Source: Bacillota bacterium
GTDB lineage: Bacteria > Bacillota > Clostridia > Lachnospirales > Lachnospiraceae
Direction: 5' to 3'
DNA: 64,000 nt
Assembly (NCBI GenBank): GCA_023442465.1
Contig: JAEZZQ010000016.1
Span: forward strand, 372,001-436,000
The notes under the pieces: generated by a model
The model's database searches: none
The model's input: the letters and a program-made list of their open reading frames with translations, nothing else
What the model was told of the DNA's origin: nothing
Shown here: positions 1 through 7,652 of the stretch, piece after piece
Layout: each line of letters opens with the position of its first letter
Numbering within the stretch: position 1 is the stretch's first letter
Made by a program: the position numbers and the translations under genes

Positions 1-578
1 CCCATCAGCATATTCGTCTCATATTCAAAACGTTCGCCCGAAACATTCATCAGTGTTCTGATAAAGTACATAGGAACAGCCCTAAGCCCCGTCTGTGTAT
101 CCGATATACGGATACCCGCCAGATAGCGGAACAATTTACTGGTACACTTATTTCCAAAACGGGAACGAAAAGGGACATTTTTTCCATTGAAATCGCGGCA
201 TCCGAGAATCAGCGCTTTTGGTTGCTCCCACAACGCTTTCATCAGTTTAATTATACATTCCGGGCTGTGCTGTCCGTCCGAATCTGCCGTCACACAACCG
301 GGCATGTTCTCATATGCTTGAAGGCAATAGTTAAATGCCGTCTTTAATGCCCTCCCTTTTCCAAGATTCACCGCATGCCTAAGTACCATACAGCCATATA
401 CCTCCTGGGCTTTTTCAAACAAATGACTGTACGGCTTTCCGCTTCCGTCATCCACCACCACAATATTTACAATGTGCGCTTCCCGCAAATCCTTCAAAAG
501 TCCGATCAGCTTTTCATCAGGCTCATATGCCGGGATAATTACCGGTACTTCCATATATGTATCACTATTTCCACCCAT
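1..578 (-). CDS. Glycosyltransferase family 2, 3' part beyond window
   Basis: The reverse strand reads about 190 codons without a stop and runs off the left edge, so the C-terminal part is missing. Visible GT2 (GT-A fold) features are an N-terminal VIIPAYEPDEKL strand-loop, VVVDDGSG near residue 40, DSDGQH as the DxD-type nucleotide-sugar/metal site, and QTGLRAVP. This resembles the DPM1/GtrB-like group that transfers sugars to polyprenyl phosphate or to surface glycans at the inner membrane face (family knowledge). The ATG at 578 overlaps the end of the upstream GT-C-like gene by 14 bases and has AAGGAG ten bases upstream; an internal Met at 554 is a weaker alternative. The overlap points to an operon with the membrane protein. 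Exact substrate is not visible. Confidence 0.88.
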   Translation of the reverse strand, partial: MGGNSDTYMEVPVIIPAYEPDEKLIGLLKDLREAHIVNIVVVDDGSGKPYSHLFEKAQEVYGCMVLRHAVNLGKGRALKTAFNYCLQAYENMPGCVTADSDGQHSPECIIKLMKALWEQPKALILGCRDFNGKNVPFRSRFGNKCTSKLFRYLAGIRISDTQTGLRAVPMYFIRTLMNVSGERFEYETNMLM

Positions 579-2520
579 CAAACGTCTGCTCCTTAACGGA
601 CAGCCTCATGGCTCCGTCAATAAAATCTACTTTATAAAGGGTATTATAACAGAATACCCCTCCCTCTGCCATACCGTCGAAAATATGTCCGGCCGCTTCC
701 CCCGTATCGTCTGCGTATAAATACGTCGCATGGGACTGCACCACCGCCTTTACTACATCTTCACTTCCCATATCCGAGGGAAAAAGGGTTCCATACATCA
801 TGGATACCGGAGATGCCTCGAAGCTGACATATGTATTTTGAACCCAACTGGCGTTCTTCCCATCTCTCAGGTACAAAATTCTTACACCGGCCTCCCCTTC
901 CGCCACATTAGCCATGTCCTCCTCCCTGAGCAATTGAAGAAACTGCTTCGCCGGTCCCTTTAGAATATCTTCTCTTTCCAATGCGACCGCTTCCGTACCC
1001 TTTCGATAACCTACCAGTCCTTCATAAGCCATCTTATGATCCGCACAAATAAAAACTATCACAAAACACAGCAGATAAGGCGCATATTTCTTATAAAATC
1101 CTGCGCTTTCGCCCTCATGCTTTCGATCTGACTTATTGAGCCACAAAAATCCAAGAAAATACAGTCCTCCAATCGTAAACGGTGCCCCGTACCTTTCTAT
1201 AGAAGATACCATTCCAAACGGCTCCAAATACTGTTCCTCTATAGCAAAAATGGTCAAATGGCTTACTAAATTAAAGGAATAGAAAATTATGCCGCTTACT
1301 GCAAAAAATACTGCCATAAATAAAGCATATACCTTACCCAATACATTCCTTTTATACATAATAACAATCATAAGACAAATGATAATATATAAGATAAGCG
1401 GAGATAAATCCAGCCCCCACGTTTTCCACCTATGCAGCGGCCAGATACAAAAAGCTTCAAAAAAGGCTTTTATCAGCTCTCCCGAATAATCCGGCAGATG
1501 TACTCCCTCCGTGGCCATGGTCACCGCTGTGCCCGTAAGCTTCGCCACCCTGCGCATTCGAAGACAAAAAAGGAGCCAGCCGGATTCGGTCAATATAGGG
1601 AGCAAAATAGTCATTCCAATAGTAAACCATTCTTTTTTTATATTACAGCATACAATCCGATTCTCTTTTTTCCATACGAGCAGGCGATACGCACAGAAAT
1701 ATACGATTCCAAAAGCTGCCCAGATAAAACCTACATTTTTAAGAAGCACCAATATCATCAGATATAAAGCAAGCCTTCCATAATAGAACGCTGCGCCGTG
1801 TCCTTCTTCATCCACCACCGAAGCGAGAAATGCTCCATATACGATGCCCATGGACAAATCTGCACAGCTCCCTGTCAGATAAAATTGCTCCGCCACATTG
1901 GGAAATATCCAAAGGAGAATTGGCATCATCACAAGGACCGCTATATTCCGTCCAGGCAGTCTCCGCATAAGCGGCATCAAAAATGTCAGATTCATTGCAT
2001 AATAACCGGCAAACATAAGCCCCTCTTTAAATGTATCCGGTGACAAATGCAAAAACCACCATTTCATCATTTGTGTGCCTGGGGGATAATCCCCAAACTC
2101 CGCAGCCACGTTTCCATACTTACTGGCAAAGCCATCCATATAAAATAGAGCTTTCACATCCGTTGCCCAGAAATTATAGTCATCCCACCAAGTAACAAGT
2201 TTCCCCGACACACATATCGAAACAGCCGCAATCGTAATAATTGCAACAGTACAGCCCGGATGCAAGAGCGCTTCCTTACAGAAAAGCAATATTTCCTTTT
2301 TACGGTCTTTTGTCTGACTAAGAAAATGAATCGCCGCAAGCAAAAGTATCGCACCATCAATTATGTCAATAAATGACATATGCCGTAAAAAAGCTAAACC
2401 ATATAACAAAAGCACCAGCAGGCTTACAGCCGCCGGCATAACATCCACTACTTTCTCTTTGAAAAAGTACGCCAAATACAGAATAACAATCCACAACGCC
2501 AATATCTGAACGACCGCCAT
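565..2520 (-). CDS. Polytopic membrane protein, GT-C glycosyltransferase-like
   Basis: About 651 residues with roughly a dozen hydrophobic segments over the first 480 residues, then a soluble C-terminal domain. After the early membrane segments there is a loop with WWDDYNFW and, about 30 residues on, GDYPPGTQMMKWW; an acidic first loop of this kind is typical of GT-C lipid-linked-sugar transferases (inference, no family match proven). I chose the ATG at 2520 because AGGGGAG lies nine bases upstream; an in-frame ATG at 2547 has a weaker GAGGG. It overlaps the downstream GT2 gene by 14 bases, so the pair may build or decorate a cell-surface polysaccharide or teichoic-type polymer. A non-enzymatic membrane protein remains possible. 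Confidence 0.75.
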   Translation of the reverse strand: MAVVQILALWIVILYLAYFFKEKVVDVMPAAVSLLVLLLYGLAFLRHMSFIDIIDGAILLLAAIHFLSQTKDRKKEILLFCKEALLHPGCTVAIITIAAVSICVSGKLVTWWDDYNFWATDVKALFYMDGFASKYGNVAAEFGDYPPGTQMMKWWFLHLSPDTFKEGLMFAGYYAMNLTFLMPLMRRLPGRNIAVLVMMPILLWIFPNVAEQFYLTGSCADLSMGIVYGAFLASVVDEEGHGAAFYYGRLALYLMILVLLKNVGFIWAAFGIVYFCAYRLLVWKKENRIVCCNIKKEWFTIGMTILLPILTESGWLLFCLRMRRVAKLTGTAVTMATEGVHLPDYSGELIKAFFEAFCIWPLHRWKTWGLDLSPLILYIIICLMIVIMYKRNVLGKVYALFMAVFFAVSGIIFYSFNLVSHLTIFAIEEQYLEPFGMVSSIERYGAPFTIGGLYFLGFLWLNKSDRKHEGESAGFYKKYAPYLLCFVIVFICADHKMAYEGLVGYRKGTEAVALEREDILKGPAKQFLQLLREEDMANVAEGEAGVRILYLRDGKNASWVQNTYVSFEASPVSMMYGTLFPSDMGSEDVVKAVVQSHATYLYADDTGEAAGHIFDGMAEGGVFCYNTLYKVDFIDGAMRLSVKEQTFDGWK

Positions 2521-2592
2521 CCACACTTTCTCCCCTATAAAAAACATCGAGCAATAACCCTCACAGCCTGTCTTAATTCAAGCACAAAAAAC

Positions 2593-2610
2593 GCGTGGTT
2601 ATTACCACGC
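2593..2610. terminator. Short hairpin flanked by A- and T-runs
   Basis: GCGTGG, a TTATTA loop and CCACGC form a perfect six-bp stem, preceded by an A-run and followed by a T-run on the + strand, so it could act in either direction. It lies in the 313-base gap between the GT-C-like gene and the GNAT gene, about 220 bases downstream of the GNAT stop. The rest of the gap (2611-2833) is AT-rich and I see no gene in it. Confidence 0.5.
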
Positions 2611-2833
2611 TTTTTCTATTTACATTTATGAATCACCTTAATCTTGGAAACTGAATTCAATCAGACTATACGCGTTTTCACATTTATCGGATTATTGCGA
2701 AAATATTGTACCATATTTTTACAAATTTGTACAATACTTTACCGTCATGAATAGAAATTTTAAAAGCAAGGATACCGCCTTCACACTTTATTTAACAATT
2801 CCATAGACCCCCAAAAAGACTTTGGAGCAATTT

Positions 2834-3310
2834 TCATAGTAATAGCTCCATCGGCGTATATACAATTCCTTTATACTCAGTTTGCGCACCTATATCTACG
2901 AAGCCTATATGATGATAAAAGGGAACCGCATACGGAGAGGCGTTTAATGTTATCCTCTTTACTCCCTTGTTATGCAGCTTTTCAATAACCGCATAAAATA
3001 ACTCACTCCCAATCCCCATCCGATGATAGTTTCCATCTATGAACATACACGATACTGTGTTTTTTTCAGATAAGGACAACACTCCCACCAGTTTATCTCC
3101 TATAAACGCCCCATACATGGTTTCTTTTCTGCTTGAAAATTTTTCCCTAAACCGCTCTCCCTGAACAAACTCCTCATAAAAAGCATCTATTCCCTCCTGC
3201 ATATAATCGGAGGCAACAAATTCCTGAAATACTTCCCAAATCAGTTGGAAACCTTCCTCTATTTCAGATAGTTTTAATTCTTTAATCTCTATTTTATTTC
3301 TATCCAGCAT
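2834..3310 (-). CDS. GNAT family N-acetyltransferase
   Basis: 158 residues with the GNAT order: an acceptor-side N-terminal half, strand 4 with VGVLSLSEKNTVSCMFIDGNYHR split over motif D/A, the acetyl-CoA pyrophosphate loop as RMGIGSELF near residue 100, and a C-terminal PFYHHIGFVDIG motif that is typical of the family. It transfers an acetyl group from acetyl-CoA to an unknown amine. A second GNAT gene lies 46 bases upstream on the same strand but is not a close paralogue. Acceptor cannot be predicted from sequence. Confidence 0.85.
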   Translation of the reverse strand: MLDRNKIEIKELKLSEIEEGFQLIWEVFQEFVASDYMQEGIDAFYEEFVQGERFREKFSSRKETMYGAFIGDKLVGVLSLSEKNTVSCMFIDGNYHRMGIGSELFYAVIEKLHNKGVKRITLNASPYAVPFYHHIGFVDIGAQTEYKGIVYTPMELLL

Positions 3311-3356
3311 ACTTACTCTTATTCCTTTTATAATCTAATCCATCCAACAATTCTTT

Positions 3357-3842
3357 TTATAAAACGATTTCATATCCAAGATAATCGCCGGAAAAAGCTG
3401 TTGCACCATCATTTTTTCTTGTCTGATATAACTTAAATCCCATGCTCTCATAATTCCGTGGAGCTACCAGATTACTATTGGTTTCCACAATTATTTTCTT
3501 AAGTCCATCATACGTTTTGATTCTGTCGATAGCTTCTTTAAGCTGGCTTTTTCCGTAACCATTTCCTTTATGTTCAGTTGCAATGCAGTTATGTCCAATT
3601 GCCACATATTCAGGCATATTTCTCGGGTCCCATGAAATGTGCCCAATAGGATTACCATTAAGAGTTGTAATGAAACCATATTTATCAGCAATTTCTAAAT
3701 TACCGAAAAAGAAATCATCAAATTCTTTCCAGTCACTCCCCCAGCACTTATAGCATCTTTCATCAAAAGAATATGCATCCGCCAACAACCGATATAATAT
3801 TCCTTTATCAAAATCGCTTATTTTTCTATATGCAAGCGTCAT
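3357..3842 (-). CDS. GNAT family N-acetyltransferase
   Basis: 161 residues, start supported by AGGAGG seven bases upstream of the ATG at 3842. N-terminal DFDKGILYRLLADAYSFD is followed by GNPIGHISWDPR (strand 3/4), HKGNGYGKSQL as the acetyl-CoA loop near residue 95, and a C-terminal APRNYESMGFKLYQ motif in which Tyr is the likely general acid. Probably acetylates a small molecule or peptide amine. Same strand as the neighbouring GNAT gene with a 46-base gap, so both may share a transcript. Substrate unknown. Confidence 0.85.
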   Translation of the reverse strand: MTLAYRKISDFDKGILYRLLADAYSFDERCYKCWGSDWKEFDDFFFGNLEIADKYGFITTLNGNPIGHISWDPRNMPEYVAIGHNCIATEHKGNGYGKSQLKEAIDRIKTYDGLKKIIVETNSNLVAPRNYESMGFKLYQTRKNDGATAFSGDYLGYEIVL

Positions 3843-3974
3843 TCCATTCCTCCTGAAAATTTAAATCTGCATAGAGCATACCATACTATTAATCTCATAA
3901 CAACTTTTCATTAGCAGCTTGTCATTAACAGTATCACAGCCTCCGCCAAAAAATCTCACGTACCAGTTCAATAT

Positions 3975-4017
3975 AAAAAGTGTCCCACATCAATCGCTTA
4001 AAATCAATGTAAGACAC
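3975..4017 (-). terminator. Rho-independent terminator after prfA
   Basis: On the reverse strand GTGTC and ACAT-type arms pair with GACAC and ATGT across a loop rich in A/T, and the 3' arm runs straight into TTTTT (A-run at 3975-3979 on the + strand). It starts 50 bases after the prfA stop, so it probably ends the prmC-prfA transcript. The remaining bases up to the GNAT gene at 3842 show nothing else. Confidence 0.75.
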
Positions 4018-4066
4018 CCATTTACTCATCTTAATATCTATTTTCCTAACTTAATAATTTTCCGCC

Positions 4067-5149
4067 TCATCTGACCTGATTCTCATTCATCTTAGCAAGT
4101 TTTGCGCTTTGATCCGCCGCAATCAAGCTATCCAGCAATTCAACGATATCACCGTTCATAATATCATCGATTTTATACAGCGTCAGTTTAATTCTATGAT
4201 CTGTTACTCTCCCCTGCGGGAAGTTATAGGTCCTGATTTTCTCCGAACGGTCCCCGGTACCGATCTGACTCCTTCTAAGCTCGGCTTCCGCATCATGCTG
4301 CTTCTGCTGTTCGATATCGTATAATTTCGCGCGCAACAAGGCGAAGGCCTTCGCCTTATTCTGAAGCTGCGACTTCTCTGTCTGGCTGTATACGACGATT
4401 CCAGTCGGATAATGAGTCAAACGAACTGCAGAGTCCGTAGTGTTGACGCACTGTCCGCCGTTACCCGAGGCACGCATAACATCGATACGGATATCCTTAT
4501 CATCGATTACCACGTCCACATCTTCTACCTCAGGCATTACTGCAACTGTTATCGTAGAAGTATGAATACGTCCGCCGGATTCCGTCTCGGGAACGCGCTG
4601 TACACGATGTACCCCGCTTTCATATTTCAGCTTGGAATAAGCACCGCTTCCGGTAATCATGAAGTTCACTTCCTTCATACCGCCGATTCCTATTTCATCC
4701 ACGTTCATCGTCTCCACTTTCCAGCGCTGACTTTCCGCATAATGAACATATAAACGGTACATCTGCGCAGCAAACAAGGCAGCTTCATCCCCGCCGGCTC
4801 CTGCTCTTATTTCCACAATAACGTTCTTATCATCGTTAGGATCCTTAGGCAGCAGAAGAATCTTCAGTCTTTCTTCCAACTCCTCCACGCGTTTCTTGGA
4901 TGCATTCAGCTCCTCTTTTAACATTTCGCGCATGTCTTCATCGGATTCCTCCTCCAGCATCGCCAAGCTGTCTTCAATATCCTGCTTGCTCTTCTTATAC
5001 TCTTTATATGCTTCCACCAAGGGGGTTAAATCGCTCTGCTCTTTCATCAAAGCACGAAAACGTTCCTGATTATTTGTTACGGTCGGCTCGCCCAGTTCTC
5101 CCATTATTTCTTCAAACCGAATGAGTAAGTCTTCTAACCTGTCAAACAT
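4067..5149 (-). CDS. prfA: Peptide chain release factor 1
   Basis: 360 residues, the usual RF1 length. Reads UAG and UAA in the ribosomal A site and triggers peptidyl-tRNA hydrolysis. The codon-recognition loop appears as VQRVPETESGGRIH (PxT type, here PET) and the catalytic GGQ lies around residue 232 in RASGNGGQCVN, followed by TTDSAVRLTHYPTG. The GGQ glutamine is the residue methylated by PrmC, whose gene is immediately upstream (111-base gap). The N-terminal 100 residues are a charged helical domain 1. Part of the conserved DUF1385-prmC-prfA order found in many Clostridia. Confidence 0.98.
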   Translation of the reverse strand: MFDRLEDLLIRFEEIMGELGEPTVTNNQERFRALMKEQSDLTPLVEAYKEYKKSKQDIEDSLAMLEEESDEDMREMLKEELNASKKRVEELEERLKILLLPKDPNDDKNVIVEIRAGAGGDEAALFAAQMYRLYVHYAESQRWKVETMNVDEIGIGGMKEVNFMITGSGAYSKLKYESGVHRVQRVPETESGGRIHTSTITVAVMPEVEDVDVVIDDKDIRIDVMRASGNGGQCVNTTDSAVRLTHYPTGIVVYSQTEKSQLQNKAKAFALLRAKLYDIEQQKQHDAEAELRRSQIGTGDRSEKIRTYNFPQGRVTDHRIKLTLYKIDDIMNGDIVELLDSLIAADQSAKLAKMNENQVR

Positions 5150-5229
5150 TTTTACACCTTTCTACCGCTTCCGCGGGCACCTTACAATTTTTTATCGCTC
5201 TTAATATCCTTATTAGGAAGTATTATCGC

Positions 5230-5254
5230 TGCTGAGAACGGGGTGAACAGTAAC
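5230..5254 (-). repeat. Fragment of a dispersed palindromic element
   Basis: This 25-base stretch between prmC and prfA matches, with about two differences, the reverse complement of the left end of the 131-bp element at 21326-21456, including the TGAACAGTAA terminal repeat at 5244-5253. It is part of a local hairpin: GCTGAGAA at 5231-5238 pairs with TTCTCAGC at 5258-5265, and the right arm enters the prmC stop codon. It may be a decayed copy that now serves as an intercistronic stem-loop. Confidence 0.6.
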
Positions 5255-5260
5255 GTATTC

Positions 5261-6094
5261 TCAGCTCACGTATCCATACACGATTCTATCCAGTCCGGCA
5301 TAATCTTTTACTGTCGTAACTTCCTTATAGCCCGCTTTCTTCATTTCATCCGTTACTGCTTCCGCCTGATCATATCCGATTTCAAAAAAGAGATAACCGC
5401 CGCCGTTCAAGTACTCCGGCGCCTTTTCGATAATTTTTCTATAAAAGAAAAGGCCGTCTTCTCCTCCGTCCAAGGCCAGAACCGGTTCATATGCCTTTAC
5501 TTCCTCCATCAAATCAGAAATCTCTCCGGTGGAAATATAAGGCGGGTTCGATACGATAATATCATATCTGCCTTCCACGCTTTCAAACAAATCGCTTTCT
5601 ACAAAGCTTACCTCTGATATCTGCAATTTCTGTGCATTTCTCTTCGCCGTCGCAACCGCTTCCGGTGAAATATCCGCCCCTACTCCTTTACACCCATTGG
5701 AATACTTAAGAAGGCTCAAAAGAATACAGCCGGAGCCGGTGCACATATCTAATATACTCATGCCGTCATGAAGACAGCGCATCACTTCTTCTACCAGTAC
5801 TTCCGTATCCTGTCTTGGAACGAGTACATTCTCATTCACTTCAAAGACAAGTCCCATAAATTCCTGCTCTCCGGTAATATGCTGCAACGGTTCATGAGCC
5901 TTTCTGCGCTCAATATAGTTTATATAAATATCCTGTTCTTCCTTAAGAACTTCTTTATCGCCATGTACCAACAAATCATTTCTATTCGTATGGCAGATAA
6001 ATTCGAGCAAAAGCCTGGCATCCAAAGAAGCCTCGGCAATTCCCGCTTCCATAAGTGCCAAGGCTCCGAAATCATACAATTCTTTATATTTCAT
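5261..6094 (-). CDS. prmC: Release factor glutamine N5-methyltransferase
   Basis: About 277 residues. Methylates the GGQ glutamine of RF1/RF2 using S-adenosylmethionine, which raises termination efficiency. The N-terminal helical substrate domain is followed by a class I methyltransferase fold: ILDMCTGSGCI (motif I) near residue 110 and the hallmark VSNPPYIS near residue 180, where NPPY binds the target glutamine. I prefer the ATG at 6094 (AAGGTGG eleven bases upstream); a GTG at 6109 would add five residues. Lies between DUF1385 and its substrate gene prfA. Confidence 0.95.
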   Translation of the reverse strand: MKYKELYDFGALALMEAGIAEASLDARLLLEFICHTNRNDLLVHGDKEVLKEEQDIYINYIERRKAHEPLQHITGEQEFMGLVFEVNENVLVPRQDTEVLVEEVMRCLHDGMSILDMCTGSGCILLSLLKYSNGCKGVGADISPEAVATAKRNAQKLQISEVSFVESDLFESVEGRYDIIVSNPPYISTGEISDLMEEVKAYEPVLALDGGEDGLFFYRKIIEKAPEYLNGGGYLFFEIGYDQAEAVTDEMKKAGYKEVTTVKDYAGLDRIVYGYVS

Positions 6095-6139
6095 CGCTTT
6101 ACAATCCACCTTATCTTTTATCCATAAAGCGTATACTCA

Positions 6140-7171
6140 TCAATATGCTTCCTGCCCGCTCATATCGGGGTCTTCAGAATCGTCATCTTTTTCCTGACCG
6201 TCCTCCAGCCACGAATCGTCCACCTCATATCCAAAGGTATCTTTTAAATATGCTTTCCAGTCGAAAATCGCTTCCACCGACGCAATGGCAACCTCTATCA
6301 TAGATTCGTCCGGTTCTTTTGTGGTAAGACGCTGCAGCCACATGCCCGGCGCTGAAAGTATCTTCACAAGGAGGTTATCGCTTCTTCCTGCAAGGCGGAT
6401 AAGCTCATAGGAAATACCTGCAATAACGGGAATCAATAAAATACGGAGCGCAACTCGAAGTAAGGGACTTTCTGCCCTGATAAAAAAGAATACGATAATG
6501 CTCACGAAAATAACGAAGAACATAAAGCTCGTACCGCATCTTTTGTGAAGTCTGGAGCTTCGCATCGCGTTATGGACCGTCAGAGGACGCCCTCTTTCGA
6601 TGCAGTTAATGCACTTATGCTCGGCACCATGGTATTGGTACAGCCTCTTAATGTCTTTCATCATAGTAATCGCCACAATATATCCGACGAATATAAGAAT
6701 ACGCACAAGGCCTTCAATAATTGCCATTACGGAAGTATTTCTTATATATTCTTCGAACAAGGAAGCGATATAATAGGGTAGCACCATAAAAATGGCCACC
6801 GCCAGCACGATGGAAAACAGAGTAACCATTCCCAGCATAATGCTTTCCGCTTTGTCCTTGAACACCTTATGGAATACTTTATCCGTCGCCGTTTCCTTCG
6901 CATCCTCATCCTCATAAAATGCCACGGAATGATTCAGAGTCTTCATTCCAAGGACCATTGAATCGAGAAAGCTAAACACACCTCGGATAAATGGAATCTC
7001 TTTCAGCTTGCTTCCATGGAGCACTCCTTGATAAACATCCACTTCCACGTCGATTTCACCGTCCGGCTTACGTACGGCAACCGCATATTGCTCTTTATTT
7101 TTCATCATAACGCCTTCCAGTACCGCCTGCCCGCCGACACCGGAATAATGAGCGCATTTATTTTTTTTCAT
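6140..7171 (-). CDS. DUF1385 (YqhQ-like) membrane protein
   Basis: 343 residues. The N-terminus carries the family signature VGGQAVLEGVMM, followed by a predicted soluble segment and four or five membrane helices between about residues 110 and 260 (for example VTLFSIVLAVAIFMVLPYY). A conserved YHGAEHKCINC motif with His and two Cys sits near residue 185 between helices and could bind metal. The acidic tail ends in DDDSEDPDMSGQEAY. Function is unknown in the family; its fixed place between rpmE and prmC suggests only shared expression. Confidence 0.88.
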   Translation of the reverse strand: MKKNKCAHYSGVGGQAVLEGVMMKNKEQYAVAVRKPDGEIDVEVDVYQGVLHGSKLKEIPFIRGVFSFLDSMVLGMKTLNHSVAFYEDEDAKETATDKVFHKVFKDKAESIMLGMVTLFSIVLAVAIFMVLPYYIASLFEEYIRNTSVMAIIEGLVRILIFVGYIVAITMMKDIKRLYQYHGAEHKCINCIERGRPLTVHNAMRSSRLHKRCGTSFMFFVIFVSIIVFFFIRAESPLLRVALRILLIPVIAGISYELIRLAGRSDNLLVKILSAPGMWLQRLTTKEPDESMIEVAIASVEAIFDWKAYLKDTFGYEVDDSWLEDGQEKDDDSEDPDMSGQEAY

Positions 7172-7244
7172 ATGGCTTTACCTCACGCATACAATAAAAT
7201 ACTTTAGTCACATCGATTCAAATATCATACTAAAGTATTTAAAT

Positions 7245-7272
7245 AAGGTTGAGATATTGATACCTCAACCTT
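7245..7272. terminator. Terminator between rpmE and DUF1385
   Basis: AAGGTTGAG (7245-7253) pairs perfectly with CTCAACCTT (7264-7272). In the rpmE direction the stem is followed by ATTTAAATAC rather than a clean T-run; on the + strand it is followed by TTTTT. It begins 28 bases after the rpmE stop, so ending or attenuating the rpmE transcript is the simplest role. Confidence 0.6.
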
Positions 7273-7300
7273 TTTCAGTGCATAGCTATTTACGGATAAC

Positions 7301-7507
7301 TTATTTACTCTCAACACCGTATTTTCTGTTGAACTTATCAATACGTCCATCAGCTCTTGCAGATTTCTGCTGGCCAGTGTAGAATGAATGGCATTTAGAG
7401 CAAACTTCAACGTGAATCTCAGATTTCGTTGAACCGGTTACAAACGTGTTGCCGCAGTTGCAAGTTACAGTTGCCTGATAGTAATTAGGATGTATTCCTT
7501 CTTTCAT
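7301..7507 (-). CDS. rpmE: 50S ribosomal protein L31 (zinc-binding type)
   Basis: 68 residues starting MKEGIHPNYYQATVTC. A late-assembling protein at the 50S/30S bridge. Four cysteines in CNCG and CSKC positions form the zinc site, marking the C+ type rather than the zinc-free YtiA type. The ATG at 7507 is chosen because AGAGGTG lies seven bases upstream and because homologues start there; upstream in-frame codons are not part of the protein. A good promoter lies at 7597-7625. Confidence 0.97.
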   Translation of the reverse strand: MKEGIHPNYYQATVTCNCGNTFVTGSTKSEIHVEVCSKCHSFYTGQQKSARADGRIDKFNRKYGVESK

Positions 7508-7596
7508 CTCTTTCACCTCTCTATAATAAACTCGATTTGTTCTCATCCACTTGCTTTTTTCAGCATTTGCTGCAGTTTTACCTAAACAGCTTTATC

Positions 7597-7625
7597 ATTG
7601 TATCACAGCTTATCTGCTGATGCAA
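7597..7625 (-). promoter_or_regulatory. Sigma-A-type promoter for rpmE
   Basis: Reading the reverse strand: TTGCAT, a 17-base spacer, then TACAAT preceded by TG one base upstream (extended -10). It is placed about 90 bases before the rpmE start, giving rpmE its own transcript apart from rho. Confidence 0.7.
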
Positions 7626-7652
7626 GTATTTTTCCTGAAATCATTTATTTAA